A program made the position numbers and the translations under genes. The notes under the pieces were generated by a model. That model saw nothing but the letters and a program-made list of their open reading frames with translations, had not been told where the DNA came from and ran no database searches. Positions 1-8,584 of a DNA stretch of 64,000 nucleotides are shown here, one piece after another (position 1 is the first letter of the stretch; each line of letters starts with the position of its first letter). The stretch comes from Mesorhizobium sp. CA14 (lineage in GTDB: Bacteria; Pseudomonadota; Alphaproteobacteria; Rhizobiales; Rhizobiaceae), in the NCBI RefSeq assembly GCF_020165195.1, contig NZ_JAIUHR010000003.1, positions 335,903-399,902 on the forward strand, read 5' to 3'.

Positions 1-609
1 GATAGCGACCATCAACGCTCCTGCCAGCCTTTCTTGCCAAACGAGGAACGTGCCTCGGCGCGCCAGCCAGCCGCCAACCGCGCCGGAGGTCAACGCGACA
101 GCGCTGAGGACAACCAGTCCCATCATCTTCATTGTCGTACCGAGAATAATGAACTGCAGTGCAGGCGAACCGACCCAGGAATGAACGAATTGCGGCAGCA
201 CCGCTAGCATGAAAGCAAGCGTCGTGGGATTGGTGAGATTGCAGATCATGCCTTGCCGGAAAGCGGCTGGGATACTGCTCGTCTCGACAAAGGTAGACAC
301 ACCGCCATCTTTGCCCGGCCGACGGGCCAACAGGAATTTGATCCCGATGGCGATCAGATAGATGGCGCCGACAATCTGAAGGAAGCTGTAAAGAGATGGA
401 GAGGATGTGATCAGCGAGGCAAGCCCCATTGCCAGTAATGGAATCTGGACGACGCCGGCCGACACGCAGCCCGCCGCGGTCGCCAAGGCGTGGCGCCAGC
501 CTTGTCCGACCCCGCGGCTGATCACCAGCATCATGTCGGGACCGACACCAGAAAGCTGATAGGCGAGCACGGCGCCGACAAAGGCAAGGTAGGTTGTAAC
601 ATCAGGCAT
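1..609 (-). CDS. LysE/RhtB-family amino-acid exporter, partial (3' end outside window)
   Basis: The frame opens at an ATG at 609 and stays open to the window edge (203 codons), so the C-terminus is missing. The N-terminus has the LysE/RhtB signature (a GPDMMLVISRG-type loop followed by a G-rich helix), and the visible part contains about five hydrophobic segments, as expected for this roughly 205-residue six-helix family. Known members export amino acids or their analogues across the inner membrane; the substrate cannot be read from sequence. It starts 43 bases beyond the stop of the thioesterase gene on the same strand, so the two may be cotranscribed. Confidence 0.85.
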   Translation of the reverse strand, partial: MPDVTTYLAFVGAVLAYQLSGVGPDMMLVISRGVGQGWRHALATAAGCVSAGVVQIPLLAMGLASLITSSPSLYSFLQIVGAIYLIAIGIKFLLARRPGKDGGVSTFVETSSIPAAFRQGMICNLTNPTTLAFMLAVLPQFVHSWVGSPALQFIILGTTMKMMGLVVLSAVALTSGAVGGWLARRGTFLVWQERLAGALMVAI

Positions 610-651
610 GCCGCAGAACGAACGTATCGACTGGGGAGTTCCGGCAAGACG

Positions 652-1116
652 TCAGCCCGGCCTATCGCTTATTCGCTTCCTCGGAATCGAATAAGTCCCG
701 GTGGCGTGCGCGACGGTGTGTCCGTCCGGGCCGGCGACAATATCGATGTCGAACACCATCAGGCTCTTGCCGAGCTTCAGGATGCGGCAATGGCCGTCGA
801 TCGGACCGGCCTCGGCCTTGCGCATGAAGTTGATGTCGAGGTTGACCGTCACCGAAAGCGCGTCCGGGCCGGCATGGCTGAGCACGCAGACATAGCCGCC
901 GATGTCGGCCAGTGTGAACAGCGCCGGACCGGAGACCGTGCCGCCGGGACGCAGATGCCGCTCGTCGGCGTTGAGCCGCACCGTGCAGCCGCCCGGAAAA
1001 ACATCGATCGCCTCATAGGAGATGAAATTGTCGTTGAGTTGCGGATAGACGCTTGCCATCAGCGCATTGACTTCTGCCGCGTTGAGCATTGGCTTCAGAT
1101 CGCTTTGGGCGGGCAT
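652..1116 (-). CDS. PaaI-type hotdog-fold thioesterase
   Basis: A 154-residue protein of the size and pattern of the PaaI/4HBT hotdog family. The mid region has an RHLRPGGTVSG loop followed by a long Ala/Leu-rich helix, where the active-site Asp/Asn and catalytic glycine turn lie in this family. Family members hydrolyse acyl-CoA or aryl-CoA thioesters as cytoplasmic tetramers. The ATG at 1116 follows an AGGACG-type ribosome site. The divergently transcribed crotonase-fold gene begins 150 bases away, which fits a local role in CoA-ester metabolism. The specific substrate is not predictable. Confidence 0.8.
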   Translation of the reverse strand: MPAQSDLKPMLNAAEVNALMASVYPQLNDNFISYEAIDVFPGGCTVRLNADERHLRPGGTVSGPALFTLADIGGYVCVLSHAGPDALSVTVNLDINFMRKAEAGPIDGHCRILKLGKSLMVFDIDIVAGPDGHTVAHATGTYSIPRKRISDRPG

Positions 1117-1266
1117 GGCGGCGTCCTATATGAATGGCAAGCTCCGGGCGATATGCCTGGACCAAAAGGTGCGACGGAGAAAACACGCCTCGCGGCTGTT
1201 CTTCAACCGGCAGCATGGTAGTTCTGTTGCTCCATAAGCCGCGAGCGCTGATCGAGAGGTTTAGAA

Positions 1267-2088
1267 ATGGCTGAAGTCGTTGCCATCAAGCCCGCCGTCG
1301 CCGACGGCCCCGTTCTTGTCAGCCAGGACAAAGGCATCCTGCGCCTCACGCTCGCCAGCCCGCCGGCTAATGCGCTGTCGTTGGCGACGATGGCGGCGCT
1401 GCAGGCCGAGTTTGACCGCGTGAAGGCCGACAAATCCGTGCGCGTCATCATCCTGGCGGCGTCGGGAAAAGTGTTCTGCGCCGGTCACGACCTCAAGGAG
1501 ATGACGGCGCATCGCGCCGAGCCGGACCGCGGCAAGGCCTTCTTCGAAAAGACCTTCGCGGCCTGCGCAACGCTGATGCAGACCATCGTGCGCCATCCGA
1601 AGCCGGTGATCGCCGAGGTCGACGGTCTTGCGACCGCCGCCGGCCTGCAGCTGGTCGCGAGTTGCGACCTTGCCATCGCCTCGCACGAAGCGACCTTCTG
1701 CACCCCTGGCGTGAACATTGGCCTGTTCTGCTCGACGCCGATGGTGGCGCTGTCGCGCAACGTCTCGCGCAAGCAGGCGATGGAAATGCTGCTCACCGGC
1801 GAGACGATCGACGCCGCGACCGCCAAGGATTTCGGCCTGATCAACCGCATCGTGCCGCGCGAATATCTCAATCAGGTCGTCAACAAATACGCGCAAACCA
1901 TTGCCTCAAAATCGTCTTTGGTGGTCAAGACCGGCAAAGAGGCGTTCTACGCTCAGGCCGAAATGGGGCTGGCCGACGCCTATGCCTATACCGGCCGCGT
2001 GATGGTGGAAAACATGCTGGCCCGCGACGCCGAGGAAGGCATCGGCGCCTTTATCGGCAAGCGCAAGCCGGAATGGACCGACGAGTAG
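1267..2088 (+). CDS. Crotonase-fold protein, ECHDC3-like enoyl-CoA hydratase homologue
   Basis: 273 residues with the crotonase layout: an oxyanion-hole segment (FCAGHDLKEM) at about residues 74-83 and a second one (DGLATAAGLQL) at about 119-129. The glutamates that do hydration chemistry in true enoyl-CoA hydratases (in the GGGxEL and FGxPE segments) are not present: the corresponding stretches read AGLQLV and FCTPGV. This matches ECHDC3-type members of the superfamily, which are commonly annotated as hydratases although the catalytic pair is missing. A GAGAGG ribosome site precedes the ATG. The protein may act on another CoA ester or bind without hydrating. Confidence 0.85.
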   Translation: MAEVVAIKPAVADGPVLVSQDKGILRLTLASPPANALSLATMAALQAEFDRVKADKSVRVIILAASGKVFCAGHDLKEMTAHRAEPDRGKAFFEKTFAACATLMQTIVRHPKPVIAEVDGLATAAGLQLVASCDLAIASHEATFCTPGVNIGLFCSTPMVALSRNVSRKQAMEMLLTGETIDAATAKDFGLINRIVPREYLNQVVNKYAQTIASKSSLVVKTGKEAFYAQAEMGLADAYAYTGRVMVENMLARDAEEGIGAFIGKRKPEWTDE

Positions 2089-2132
2089 CCGGTTTGAGCG
2101 GAGCCGTGCGGTTCTATCGCTGAAGGTTCGAC

Positions 2133-2909
2133 GTGGCTGCCCGCAAGCAACTGACACGGCTCAAAGCGCCTTACCTCAAGCGTATCCTGCTTGAGCCGTC
2201 GCGTGTTGTCGACTGGGAGCAATATCCCTGGAGCCTGCCGATCTTCCGCGACCGCGAATTCGAGTTCGAATTCACTTCGGCCATCACCATCATCGTCGGC
2301 GAGAACGGCACTGGCAAATCGACGCTGCTGGAAGCGATCGGAGCATTGGCCGGCTATGACGAGGCGGGAGGCGGCAAGGGCTACATGCCCGTCGATCACT
2401 CGCGTGCCGTCGACAAGAGCGGTGCTGCGCTTGGCGCCACGCTTCGCGCCCACTGGCTACCCAAAGTCACCGCTGGATGGTTCTTTCGAGCCGAATCCTT
2501 CTATTCCGTGTCGCGCTATCTCGACCAAGCAGCGCTAGATGCCGGGGCGGCGCCGCCCGATTTCCTCTCCTGGTCGCACGGCGAGGGCTTCATCCGCTTC
2601 TTCGAGGAGCGCTGCCGGCGGCAGGGCATCTACATTCTCGACGAGCCCGAAAGCGCGCTGTCGCCGACGCGCCAGATCGAACTGCTCAAACTGCTTCAAC
2701 GCATGGAGCAATCCGGCACCGCACAGGTGATCATGGCAACGCACTCGCCGCTGCTGATGGCTTGCCCGAATGCAAGGCTCTTTCGCATCAGCCGCTTCGG
2801 CCTCGACCCGATCGATTTCTGGGACACCGATCATTTTCGCATGATGCGCGACTTCTGCAGCGATCCGGCTGCCTTTCTCGCCGAAGCGCTGTATGAGGAC
2901 GAACTATGA
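2133..2909 (+). CDS. ABC-type P-loop ATPase, soluble, predicted (COG3910-like)
   Basis: 258 residues, GTG start at 2133. A Walker A (GENGTGKS, about residues 56-63), an SHGE signature-like segment near 150, a Walker B with catalytic Glu (YILDEPES), a D-loop (ALSP) and an H-loop (ATHSP) are in the order of ABC ATPases. There is no transporter subunit and no membrane segment, and the hinge/coiled-coil insert of SMC proteins is absent, so it resembles the stand-alone predicted ATPases of the COG3910 type. Its stop overlaps the start of the CoA-binding gene by four bases (ATGA), implying translational coupling. Cellular role unknown. Confidence 0.8.
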   Translation: MAARKQLTRLKAPYLKRILLEPSRVVDWEQYPWSLPIFRDREFEFEFTSAITIIVGENGTGKSTLLEAIGALAGYDEAGGGKGYMPVDHSRAVDKSGAALGATLRAHWLPKVTAGWFFRAESFYSVSRYLDQAALDAGAAPPDFLSWSHGEGFIRFFEERCRRQGIYILDEPESALSPTRQIELLKLLQRMEQSGTAQVIMATHSPLLMACPNARLFRISRFGLDPIDFWDTDHFRMMRDFCSDPAAFLAEALYEDEL

Positions 2910-3427
2910 ATCACGATAACTACGATAACGCCTACATTGCCGGCATCCTGAATTCAGTGAGGACGATCGCCATGGTCGGTGCCTCGCCCAACGACGTGCG
3001 GCCAAGCTATTTCGTGCTGAAATACCTCTTGGCCAAAGGCTTTTCGGTGCTGCCGATCAACCCCGGTCATGCCGGCAAGCAGATCCTCGGACAGACGGTC
3101 TATGCCAGCCTGGCGGATCTGCCGCATCCGGTCGAAATGGTCGATATTTTTCGAGGCTCGGCGGCCGTGCCTGGCATCGTCGACCAGGTGCTGAAGCTTG
3201 ACCCGCTGCCCAAGGTCGTCTGGATGCAGCTTGGTGTTCGTCACGACGAGGCCGCCGCCCGCGCCGAGGCCGCCGGCATCAAGGTGGTGATGAACCGCTG
3301 TCCCAAGATCGAATATGGCAAGCTGTCGGGCGAGATCGGCTGGACCGGCGTCAACTCCGGCGTGTTGTCGTCGAAAAAGCCTTTGATGCGCCAGGGATTT
3401 CAGAGCTTTGGCGTAAGACAGAAATAA
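2906..3427 (+). CDS. CoA-binding domain protein (YccU-like)
   Basis: 173 residues, nearly all one Rossmann-like CoA-binding domain of the kind found at the N-terminus of succinyl-CoA synthetase alpha. The glycine-rich turn (VGASPNDVRPS) at about 25-35 and the later stretch VVWMQLGVRHDEAA fit the YccU family. Stand-alone members bind CoA but have no assigned reaction. It overlaps the preceding ATPase gene by four bases and so probably depends on it for translation. A GC-rich hairpin follows the gene. Confidence 0.85.
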   Translation: MNHDNYDNAYIAGILNSVRTIAMVGASPNDVRPSYFVLKYLLAKGFSVLPINPGHAGKQILGQTVYASLADLPHPVEMVDIFRGSAAVPGIVDQVLKLDPLPKVVWMQLGVRHDEAAARAEAAGIKVVMNRCPKIEYGKLSGEIGWTGVNSGVLSSKKPLMRQGFQSFGVRQK

Positions 3428-3454
3428 GCATGCGGTAGTTCGCGCAAAATTATT

Positions 3455-3479
3455 CCGGGAAGAATTGGATTTTTCCCGG
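3455..3479 (+). terminator. Hairpin after the CoA-binding gene, possible terminator
   Basis: The arms CCGGGAA (3455-3461) and TTCCCGG (3473-3479) pair perfectly around an 11-base loop, 28 bases after the stop codon. The T-run lies inside the loop and right arm and does not follow the stem, so intrinsic termination is plausible but not certain. Confidence 0.4.
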
Positions 3480-3587
3480 CGTTCGTCGCAAATCGCGCCC
3501 CGAAAGGTATTTTCTTCTTTGCATTCCCGGCCGCGCTTCGCCAAGAATGCCCGGCGATTTTCGAAAGATCAGGAGAGGTAGGTTTCG

Positions 3588-4868
3588 ATGACCCGTACGC
3601 CCGGCTTCAACACTTTAGCCGTTCATGCCGGCGCAAAGCCCGACCCGGCAACCGGCGCCCGCGCTACGCCGATCTATCAGACCACGTCCTATGTCTTCGA
3701 CGATGCCGACCATGCCGCCTCGCTGTTCGGGCTGAAGGCCTTCGGCAACATCTACACCCGCATCATGAACCCGACGCAGGCGGTGCTCGAGGAGCGCCTT
3801 GCCGCGCTGGAAGGCGGTACCGCCGCGCTTGCCGTCGCCTCCGGCCATGCAGCCCAGGTGCTGGTCTTCCACAATCTGATGCAGCCCGGCGATAATTTCA
3901 TCGCCGCCAACAAGCTCTATGGCGGATCAATCAACCAGTTCGGCCATGCCTTCAAGAATTTCGGCTGGGAGGTGCGCTGGGCTGATCCGATCGATCCCTC
4001 AGCATTCGAGAGCCAGATCGACGACAGGACCAAGGCGATCTTCATCGAAAGTCTTGCCAATCCCGGCGGCGTCTTCGTCGACATCGAGAAGATCGGCGAC
4101 ATCGCCCGCAAGCACGGCCTGCCGCTGATCGTCGACAACACGTTGGCCTCGCCCTATCTGGTGCGGCCGATCGAGCACGGCGCCGACATCGTTGTGCATT
4201 CGCTGACCAAGTTCATCGGCGGCCACGGCAATTCGATCGGCGGCGGCATCATCGACGGCGGCACCTTCGACTGGTCGAAGTCGGGCAAATATCCGATGCT
4301 GTCGGAGCCCCGTCCCGAATATGGCGGTCTCGTCCTCCACGAAACCTTCGGCAACTTCGCCTTCGCGATTGCCGCGCGCGTGCTTGGCCTGCGCGACATC
4401 GGCGCCGCGATCTCGCCCTTCAACGCCTTCCTGCTTTTGACCGGCCTGGAAACGCTGCCGCTCAGGATGCAGCGCCACTGCGACAACGCGGCGAGCGTCG
4501 CGGGCTGGCTCTCCAATCATCCCAAGGTTGCCTGGGTGAATTATCCCGGCCTTCCCGGCGACAAGAACAATGCGCTGCAGAAGAAATATTCGCCGCAGGG
4601 CGCGGGCGCGGTCTTCACCTTCGGCCTCAAGGGCGGCTACGAGGCCGGCGTCAAATTCGTCGAGGCGCTGGAACTCTTCTCGCACCTCGCCAATGTCGGC
4701 GACACCAAATCGCTGGTCATCCATCCGGCCTCGACTACGCACCGCCAGCTTTCCGACGAGCAGAAGGTCAAGGCCGGCGCCGGGCCGGATACGGTGCGGC
4801 TGTCGATCGGCATCGAGGACGTCAACGATATCGTCGCCGATCTCGAACAGGCGCTCGGCAAGGTCTGA
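3588..4868 (+). CDS. metY: O-acetylhomoserine aminocarboxypropyltransferase (sulfhydrylase)
   Basis: 426 residues, the usual length of bacterial O-acetyl-L-homoserine sulfhydrylases of the Cys/Met-metabolism PLP family. The Schiff-base lysine is K208 in HSLTKFIGGHG; the preceding VDNTLASP segment and the SGHAAQ region are also typical. The enzyme makes homocysteine (with sulfide) or methionine (with methanethiol) from O-acetylhomoserine in the cytosol. An AGGAGAGG ribosome site precedes the ATG. The 160-base leader was examined for a SAM-II-type riboswitch, which often precedes met genes in this class, but no matching core was recognised. A cupin gene begins two bases after the stop. Confidence 0.92.
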   Translation: MTRTPGFNTLAVHAGAKPDPATGARATPIYQTTSYVFDDADHAASLFGLKAFGNIYTRIMNPTQAVLEERLAALEGGTAALAVASGHAAQVLVFHNLMQPGDNFIAANKLYGGSINQFGHAFKNFGWEVRWADPIDPSAFESQIDDRTKAIFIESLANPGGVFVDIEKIGDIARKHGLPLIVDNTLASPYLVRPIEHGADIVVHSLTKFIGGHGNSIGGGIIDGGTFDWSKSGKYPMLSEPRPEYGGLVLHETFGNFAFAIAARVLGLRDIGAAISPFNAFLLLTGLETLPLRMQRHCDNAASVAGWLSNHPKVAWVNYPGLPGDKNNALQKKYSPQGAGAVFTFGLKGGYEAGVKFVEALELFSHLANVGDTKSLVIHPASTTHRQLSDEQKVKAGAGPDTVRLSIGIEDVNDIVADLEQALGKV

Positions 4869-4869
4869 T

Positions 4870-5214
4870 ATGTCGGCCTTTGTTGCGGTCAATGTCGAAA
4901 GCGTCGAACCGGAGGCCGGCGCGCCGGCCCCGGATCGCGTGCTGTCGGGCGATCCGAAATTCCGCAACTGGAACGTCGAGGAGCGTGACGGTGGCCTCTA
5001 TGCCGGCATCTGGGAAGCGACACCGGGCAAATGGCGCATCGTCTATGACGAATGGGAATTCTGCCACATCCTCTCCGGCGTCTCGGTGATCGCCGAGGAC
5101 GGCGGCGAGGCGCGCACCGTGCGGGCCGGCGACAGTTTCGTGCTGCGCCCAGGGTTCAAGGGCACCTGGGAAGTGCTCGAGACGACGCGCAAGGAATATG
5201 TGATCAAGCTTTGA
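4870..5214 (+). CDS. Small single-domain cupin protein
   Basis: 114 residues forming one cupin barrel of the 'cupin_3' type: WRIVYDEWEFCHILSG for the first motif and GDSFVLRPGFKGTWEV for the second. The first motif has a single His at the usual metal-ligand region and otherwise Glu and Cys residues, so metal binding is uncertain. The start lies one base after the metY stop, so it is almost certainly in the same transcript. Enzymatic role unknown; related proteins are often annotated as ethanolamine-utilisation-like cupins. Confidence 0.8.
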   Translation: MSAFVAVNVESVEPEAGAPAPDRVLSGDPKFRNWNVEERDGGLYAGIWEATPGKWRIVYDEWEFCHILSGVSVIAEDGGEARTVRAGDSFVLRPGFKGTWEVLETTRKEYVIKL

Positions 5215-5373
5215 AGTGCCTCCGCTTCCTGAGGCGCTTATCGTTTCGTCCACGGGAGAAGCAAGGAGCGTAGCGACGCAGCGCAGACCCGAGGATCCAT
5301 TCCGTGATGTCGAGGCATTGCCGCGATCTAGAATTCTGCTCCGTTTGCACCTTTCGCCCAGGTCACGGCATAA

Positions 5374-5417
5374 ATCCTTGGGTCTTCGTTCCGCTCCGCG
5401 TCACTACGCCCAAGGAT
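5374..5417. repeat. Short palindromic intergenic element
   Basis: Perfect 9-base inverted arms ATCCTTGGG (5374-5382) and CCCAAGGAT (5409-5417) enclose a GC-rich 26-base centre. It sits between the convergent cupin and P450 genes. From memory, elements of this sequence type are dispersed in Mesorhizobium genomes; only one copy is present in this window. It could act as a bidirectional terminator. Confidence 0.5.
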
Positions 5418-5435
5418 GACGAAGTTCGTGAGGCC

Positions 5436-6683
5436 TCAAAACGCCAGAGCCAACTTCTCCAGTCCATGAAAATGATAGCTGTCGCGGAAGCGCGGCGTCT
5501 CCGCCAGGCGCAAATTAGGTAGCCGATCGAACAGCGTCTTCAGCGATACCTGCAACTCCAGCCTGGCCAGCGGCGCGCCGATGCAGAAATGGATGCCGGC
5601 GCCGAAGGAGACGTTCTTCTGGTCCGTTCGGGCCGGGCTGAAGGTGTCGGGCTCGGCAAAGGCCAAGGGATCGTGATTGGCCATGCCGAGCAGCAGCGCC
5701 ACCATCTCCCCGGGCTTGACCAGGATACCCGGCGAAACCTCCATCTCCTCATAGGCATAGCGCAGAAACATATGCAGCGGCGCGTCGAAGCGCAGGCATT
5801 CCTCGACGGTCGCGACGTTTTTCTCAGGCGTTGCGAAGAAACGCCGCGGGTCGCCGCCTTGCGCAAGGATCGAGCGCACCGCATTGCCGGTCTGGTGCAC
5901 GGTCGCCTCATGGCCGGCATTGAGGAGCAGGATCGCCGAGGATACCAGCTCGTCTTCCGAGAGCTTCTGGCCGTTGTCCTGGGCCTCGATCAAGAGCGAC
6001 AGCAGATCGTCGCCCGGCCTCTTGCGCCGCTCGGCAACGTAACCGCGCAGGAAATCGGAAAAGTCGCACGCGGCGCGGTTCGCCGTTTCTTCGGTCTCGC
6101 GCGTGCGGCCATGCATGTACATGGCGACCATCCGGTGCGACCAGTCGAGCAGTTGCGGCCCCATCTCGACCGGCACACCGAGCATCTCGGCGATGATGGT
6201 GATCGGCAAGGGCGAGGCGTAGGCGGGCAGAAGGTCGACGCCGTTTGGCTCGAAGCGGTCGACCAGCTCGTTGGCCAGAGCTTCGATGCGTGGCCTGAGC
6301 CGCTCGACCTGGCGTGAGACAAAGGCGCGATTGACCAGCGTTCTGAGCCGCGTATGCACCGGCGGCTCGAGCTCCAGCATGGAATTGGCCTCGATGGCGT
6401 CGAAGGCCGCGAGGTGCGAGCGGTCGTCGCCGACGCCCCGGCTGTCAGGAATCCCCGCCGGATTCTGGCGGCCGAAACGGCGGTCGCGCAGCAGCCGGTT
6501 GACGTCGTCGAAGCCGCCAAAGCACCAGAAGCCGTAGTCTTCCCAGAAGAACGCGTTGGCAGTGCCGTGTAGGAAGGCGTAGGTCTCATAAGGATTCTGC
6601 ACAAAGGCTGGCTCGTGCGGGTCGAGACGCAGGCGGCGGCTGGCGGGGTCGAAGGCGAGATAGGAAGGCTTCAGATCGGTCAT
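5436..6683 (-). CDS. Cytochrome P450 (soluble bacterial class)
   Basis: 415 residues, typical of soluble bacterial P450s. The I-helix oxygen-activation motif is AGHEAT (256-261), the K-helix ExxR is E295-R298, and the haem-ligand loop is FGAGIHFCIG with cysteine C367. There is no N-terminal membrane anchor. The enzyme would insert oxygen into an organic substrate using electrons from a ferredoxin/reductase pair; no such partner is encoded nearby, so it must use a shared one. The ATG at 6683 gives a normal N-terminus. Substrate not predictable. Confidence 0.93.
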   Translation of the reverse strand: MTDLKPSYLAFDPASRRLRLDPHEPAFVQNPYETYAFLHGTANAFFWEDYGFWCFGGFDDVNRLLRDRRFGRQNPAGIPDSRGVGDDRSHLAAFDAIEANSMLELEPPVHTRLRTLVNRAFVSRQVERLRPRIEALANELVDRFEPNGVDLLPAYASPLPITIIAEMLGVPVEMGPQLLDWSHRMVAMYMHGRTRETEETANRAACDFSDFLRGYVAERRKRPGDDLLSLLIEAQDNGQKLSEDELVSSAILLLNAGHEATVHQTGNAVRSILAQGGDPRRFFATPEKNVATVEECLRFDAPLHMFLRYAYEEMEVSPGILVKPGEMVALLLGMANHDPLAFAEPDTFSPARTDQKNVSFGAGIHFCIGAPLARLELQVSLKTLFDRLPNLRLAETPRFRDSYHFHGLEKLALAF

Positions 6684-6828
6684 GCCTGACCATTAGCGCG
6701 CCTTGTCGGCCCGATGCCAGATTGTATGTTGGCGCCCGTGAAATCGAACCGTTGAGCCAGATTGCCGGTTTGAAGCGCTGGCTGCGCACCGAAATGATCT
6801 AGTTGGATATTCGGCTAGCCGCCAAGCG

Positions 6829-7557
6829 TCAGTGCCCAGTCTTCAGAATACTCGCCACCTTGGATGCAATCGCCGCGTCGAGCGCCGGCCAGTTCGCGAG
6901 CAGCTCGCGCGGAAACCGGTAGGTGAGGCTGAGATCGTCGCCAACCTGGATGTCGCGCTCGCAGGGCGCCAGCGATTGCTCCGCGCTCGGACCGCTCAAG
7001 CAGCGGGCGACGAAGGGATCCTTGCCGGGACGTTCGGCGACGGCCAGCACCTCGTTGAGATAGCCTGATTTTTCCGTAAAGGCGTAAACCGTCGTTCCGG
7101 CCGGACCTGGCGTGCCCGGTTTTTCGATCAGAGCGCTGTAGATCGGCGCGAAGCGGCCGCTCATGTCGCGCGACATCATCCGCGGTTCGAACGACAGGAA
7201 GATGATCTTCCTGGTCGTCGTACGGTTGAAGTCGTCGCGCGCGGCCGCGCTGTAGCCGTCCATCTCGGGATAGCGCAGATAGAGATCGAGCCGCGAGGCG
7301 ATGCCGTCGCGCCTGGCCTGGTCGAAGCGGATGAAGTTTGCCGGCACGCTGATGAGATTGTTGCCCATGACAATCTGGCGCACCGTCGTGTCATCCGTAT
7401 AGCCGGCCATGGCGATTGACCGTCCAAGCCATTTGCCGCCGACGCTGATCGCCACCGAAAGCAGCGCCAGTGCCGCGAAGATGTAGAAGACCCGCTTCAT
7501 CAGGGTCGAATCGACGACCTCGAAGTCCGGGCTCTCGGCAGCGGTTGCGTCTCTCAT
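6829..7557 (-). CDS. Hypothetical membrane-anchored protein with extracytoplasmic domain
   Basis: 242 residues from the ATG at 7557, chosen because a GGGGAAGAG ribosome site lies just upstream; an upstream in-frame ATG at 7611 would add an Arg-rich, unlikely N-terminus. One transmembrane helix (FYIFAALALLSVAISVGG, about residues 24-41) follows a short cytoplasmic leader, and the remaining 200 residues should be periplasmic. The domain has two Cys residues that could pair. I do not recognise the family. It is divergent from the small membrane protein gene at 7668. Confidence 0.7.
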   Translation of the reverse strand: MRDATAAESPDFEVVDSTLMKRVFYIFAALALLSVAISVGGKWLGRSIAMAGYTDDTTVRQIVMGNNLISVPANFIRFDQARRDGIASRLDLYLRYPEMDGYSAAARDDFNRTTTRKIIFLSFEPRMMSRDMSGRFAPIYSALIEKPGTPGPAGTTVYAFTEKSGYLNEVLAVAERPGKDPFVARCLSGPSAEQSLAPCERDIQVGDDLSLTYRFPRELLANWPALDAAIASKVASILKTGH

Positions 7558-7667
7558 TCGCTCTTCCCCGATCCGTCCACCTGTCCTTCGGCGGCACAGC
7601 CGGCGCGGCATAGCTCTTGCAGCGCGTTGGCACGACTGTGCGTTTTCATGGTAAACGGTTGGTAAAC

Positions 7668-8012
7668 GTGGATCCCGTTGTGCTTGTTCTTTACGCGTTT
7701 GCGGTTGGCGTCACGGCTTGCGGACTGGCCGGATCGGCCATGGAACTGCTATCCGGCCGGCGCCTGGCCTTTGCCGAACCCTATGTTTCGCCGGTCCATA
7801 TCCTGCGCTCGCTCGCGGCAACGGCCTGCGCCGGGCCGTTCATGCTCACCAACGAGGCCTTGGCCGCCCGGCGCGAAGGGCGCATCGGCACGATGGCGCT
7901 GTTGTCTTGCGGCTGCACGGCCATCGCCTGGGCGCTGGCGCTCGGCGTCGTGCTCATCGCCATTGCATCCTGGACGACCGAGAACTTAGGGTCCTTCGAA
8001 TTCGCTGGTTGA
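7668..8012 (+). CDS. Small hydrophobic membrane protein, unknown function
   Basis: About 114 residues if translation starts at the GTG at 7668, where the hydrophobic sequence begins; an earlier in-frame ATG/GTG is possible. It has three to four predicted membrane helices: residues about 3-24, 42-57 and 74-100. It ends 19 bases before the gamma-carbonic anhydrase gene and is probably cotranscribed with it. No functional motif recognised. Confidence 0.65.
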   Translation: MDPVVLVLYAFAVGVTACGLAGSAMELLSGRRLAFAEPYVSPVHILRSLAATACAGPFMLTNEALAARREGRIGTMALLSCGCTAIAWALALGVVLIAIASWTTENLGSFEFAG

Positions 8013-8031
8013 GACGATTCGGAGACGAACA

Positions 8032-8559
8032 ATGCCGGTTTATGCGATCGATGGGAAAGCGCCTGAGTTCGAGGATGCCGATACGAACTGGATTGCGCCG
8101 GACGCCACGCTGATCGGCAATATCCGGATCGGCCGCAATGCCGGCTTCTGGTTCGGCGTTGCCATCCGCGGTGATGGCGAGCCCATCACGATCGGCGCCG
8201 ATACCAATGTGCAGGAGCATACGATCATGCACACCGATCCGGGCTTTCCGCTGACCATCGGCCAAGGCTGCACGATCGGCCACAGGGCGCTGCTGCATGG
8301 CTGTACGATCGGCGACAACAGCCTGATCGGCATGGGCGCCATCGTGCTGAACGGCGCCAGGATCGGCAACAACTCGCTGGTCGGCGCCGGCGCGCTGGTC
8401 ACGGAAAACAAGATTTTCCCGGACAATTCGCTGATCGTCGGCTCGCCCGCCAAGGTGATAAGAACGCTGGACGAAGCGGCGATCGAGCGGCTGCGTGTCT
8501 CGGCCGCCCACTATGTGGCCAACGCAAAACGCTTCATGGCCAAGCTGAAGGCAGTATGA
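8032..8559 (+). CDS. Gamma-carbonic-anhydrase-family protein (left-handed beta-helix)
   Basis: 175 residues made of hexapeptide repeats (I/V-G-x-x-x-x patterns from about residue 20 to 145) ending in a C-terminal helix, as in the gamma-CA/YrdA/PaaY family. The histidines expected to bind metal at the trimer interface are visible: HTIMHTD (H63/H67) and GHRALLHGC (H84, H89). Members either hydrate CO2 or have related or unknown activity. The short spacing to the upstream membrane-protein gene suggests cotranscription. Confidence 0.88.
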   Translation: MPVYAIDGKAPEFEDADTNWIAPDATLIGNIRIGRNAGFWFGVAIRGDGEPITIGADTNVQEHTIMHTDPGFPLTIGQGCTIGHRALLHGCTIGDNSLIGMGAIVLNGARIGNNSLVGAGALVTENKIFPDNSLIVGSPAKVIRTLDEAAIERLRVSAAHYVANAKRFMAKLKAV

Positions 8560-8584
8560 CGGCGGCGGGCCGCGCTACGCAACG

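Noticed and set aside
3428..3587. SAM-II riboswitch before metY
   Set aside because: Expected in this class upstream of some met genes, but the pseudoknot core sequence was not found; only a GC-rich hairpin is present.
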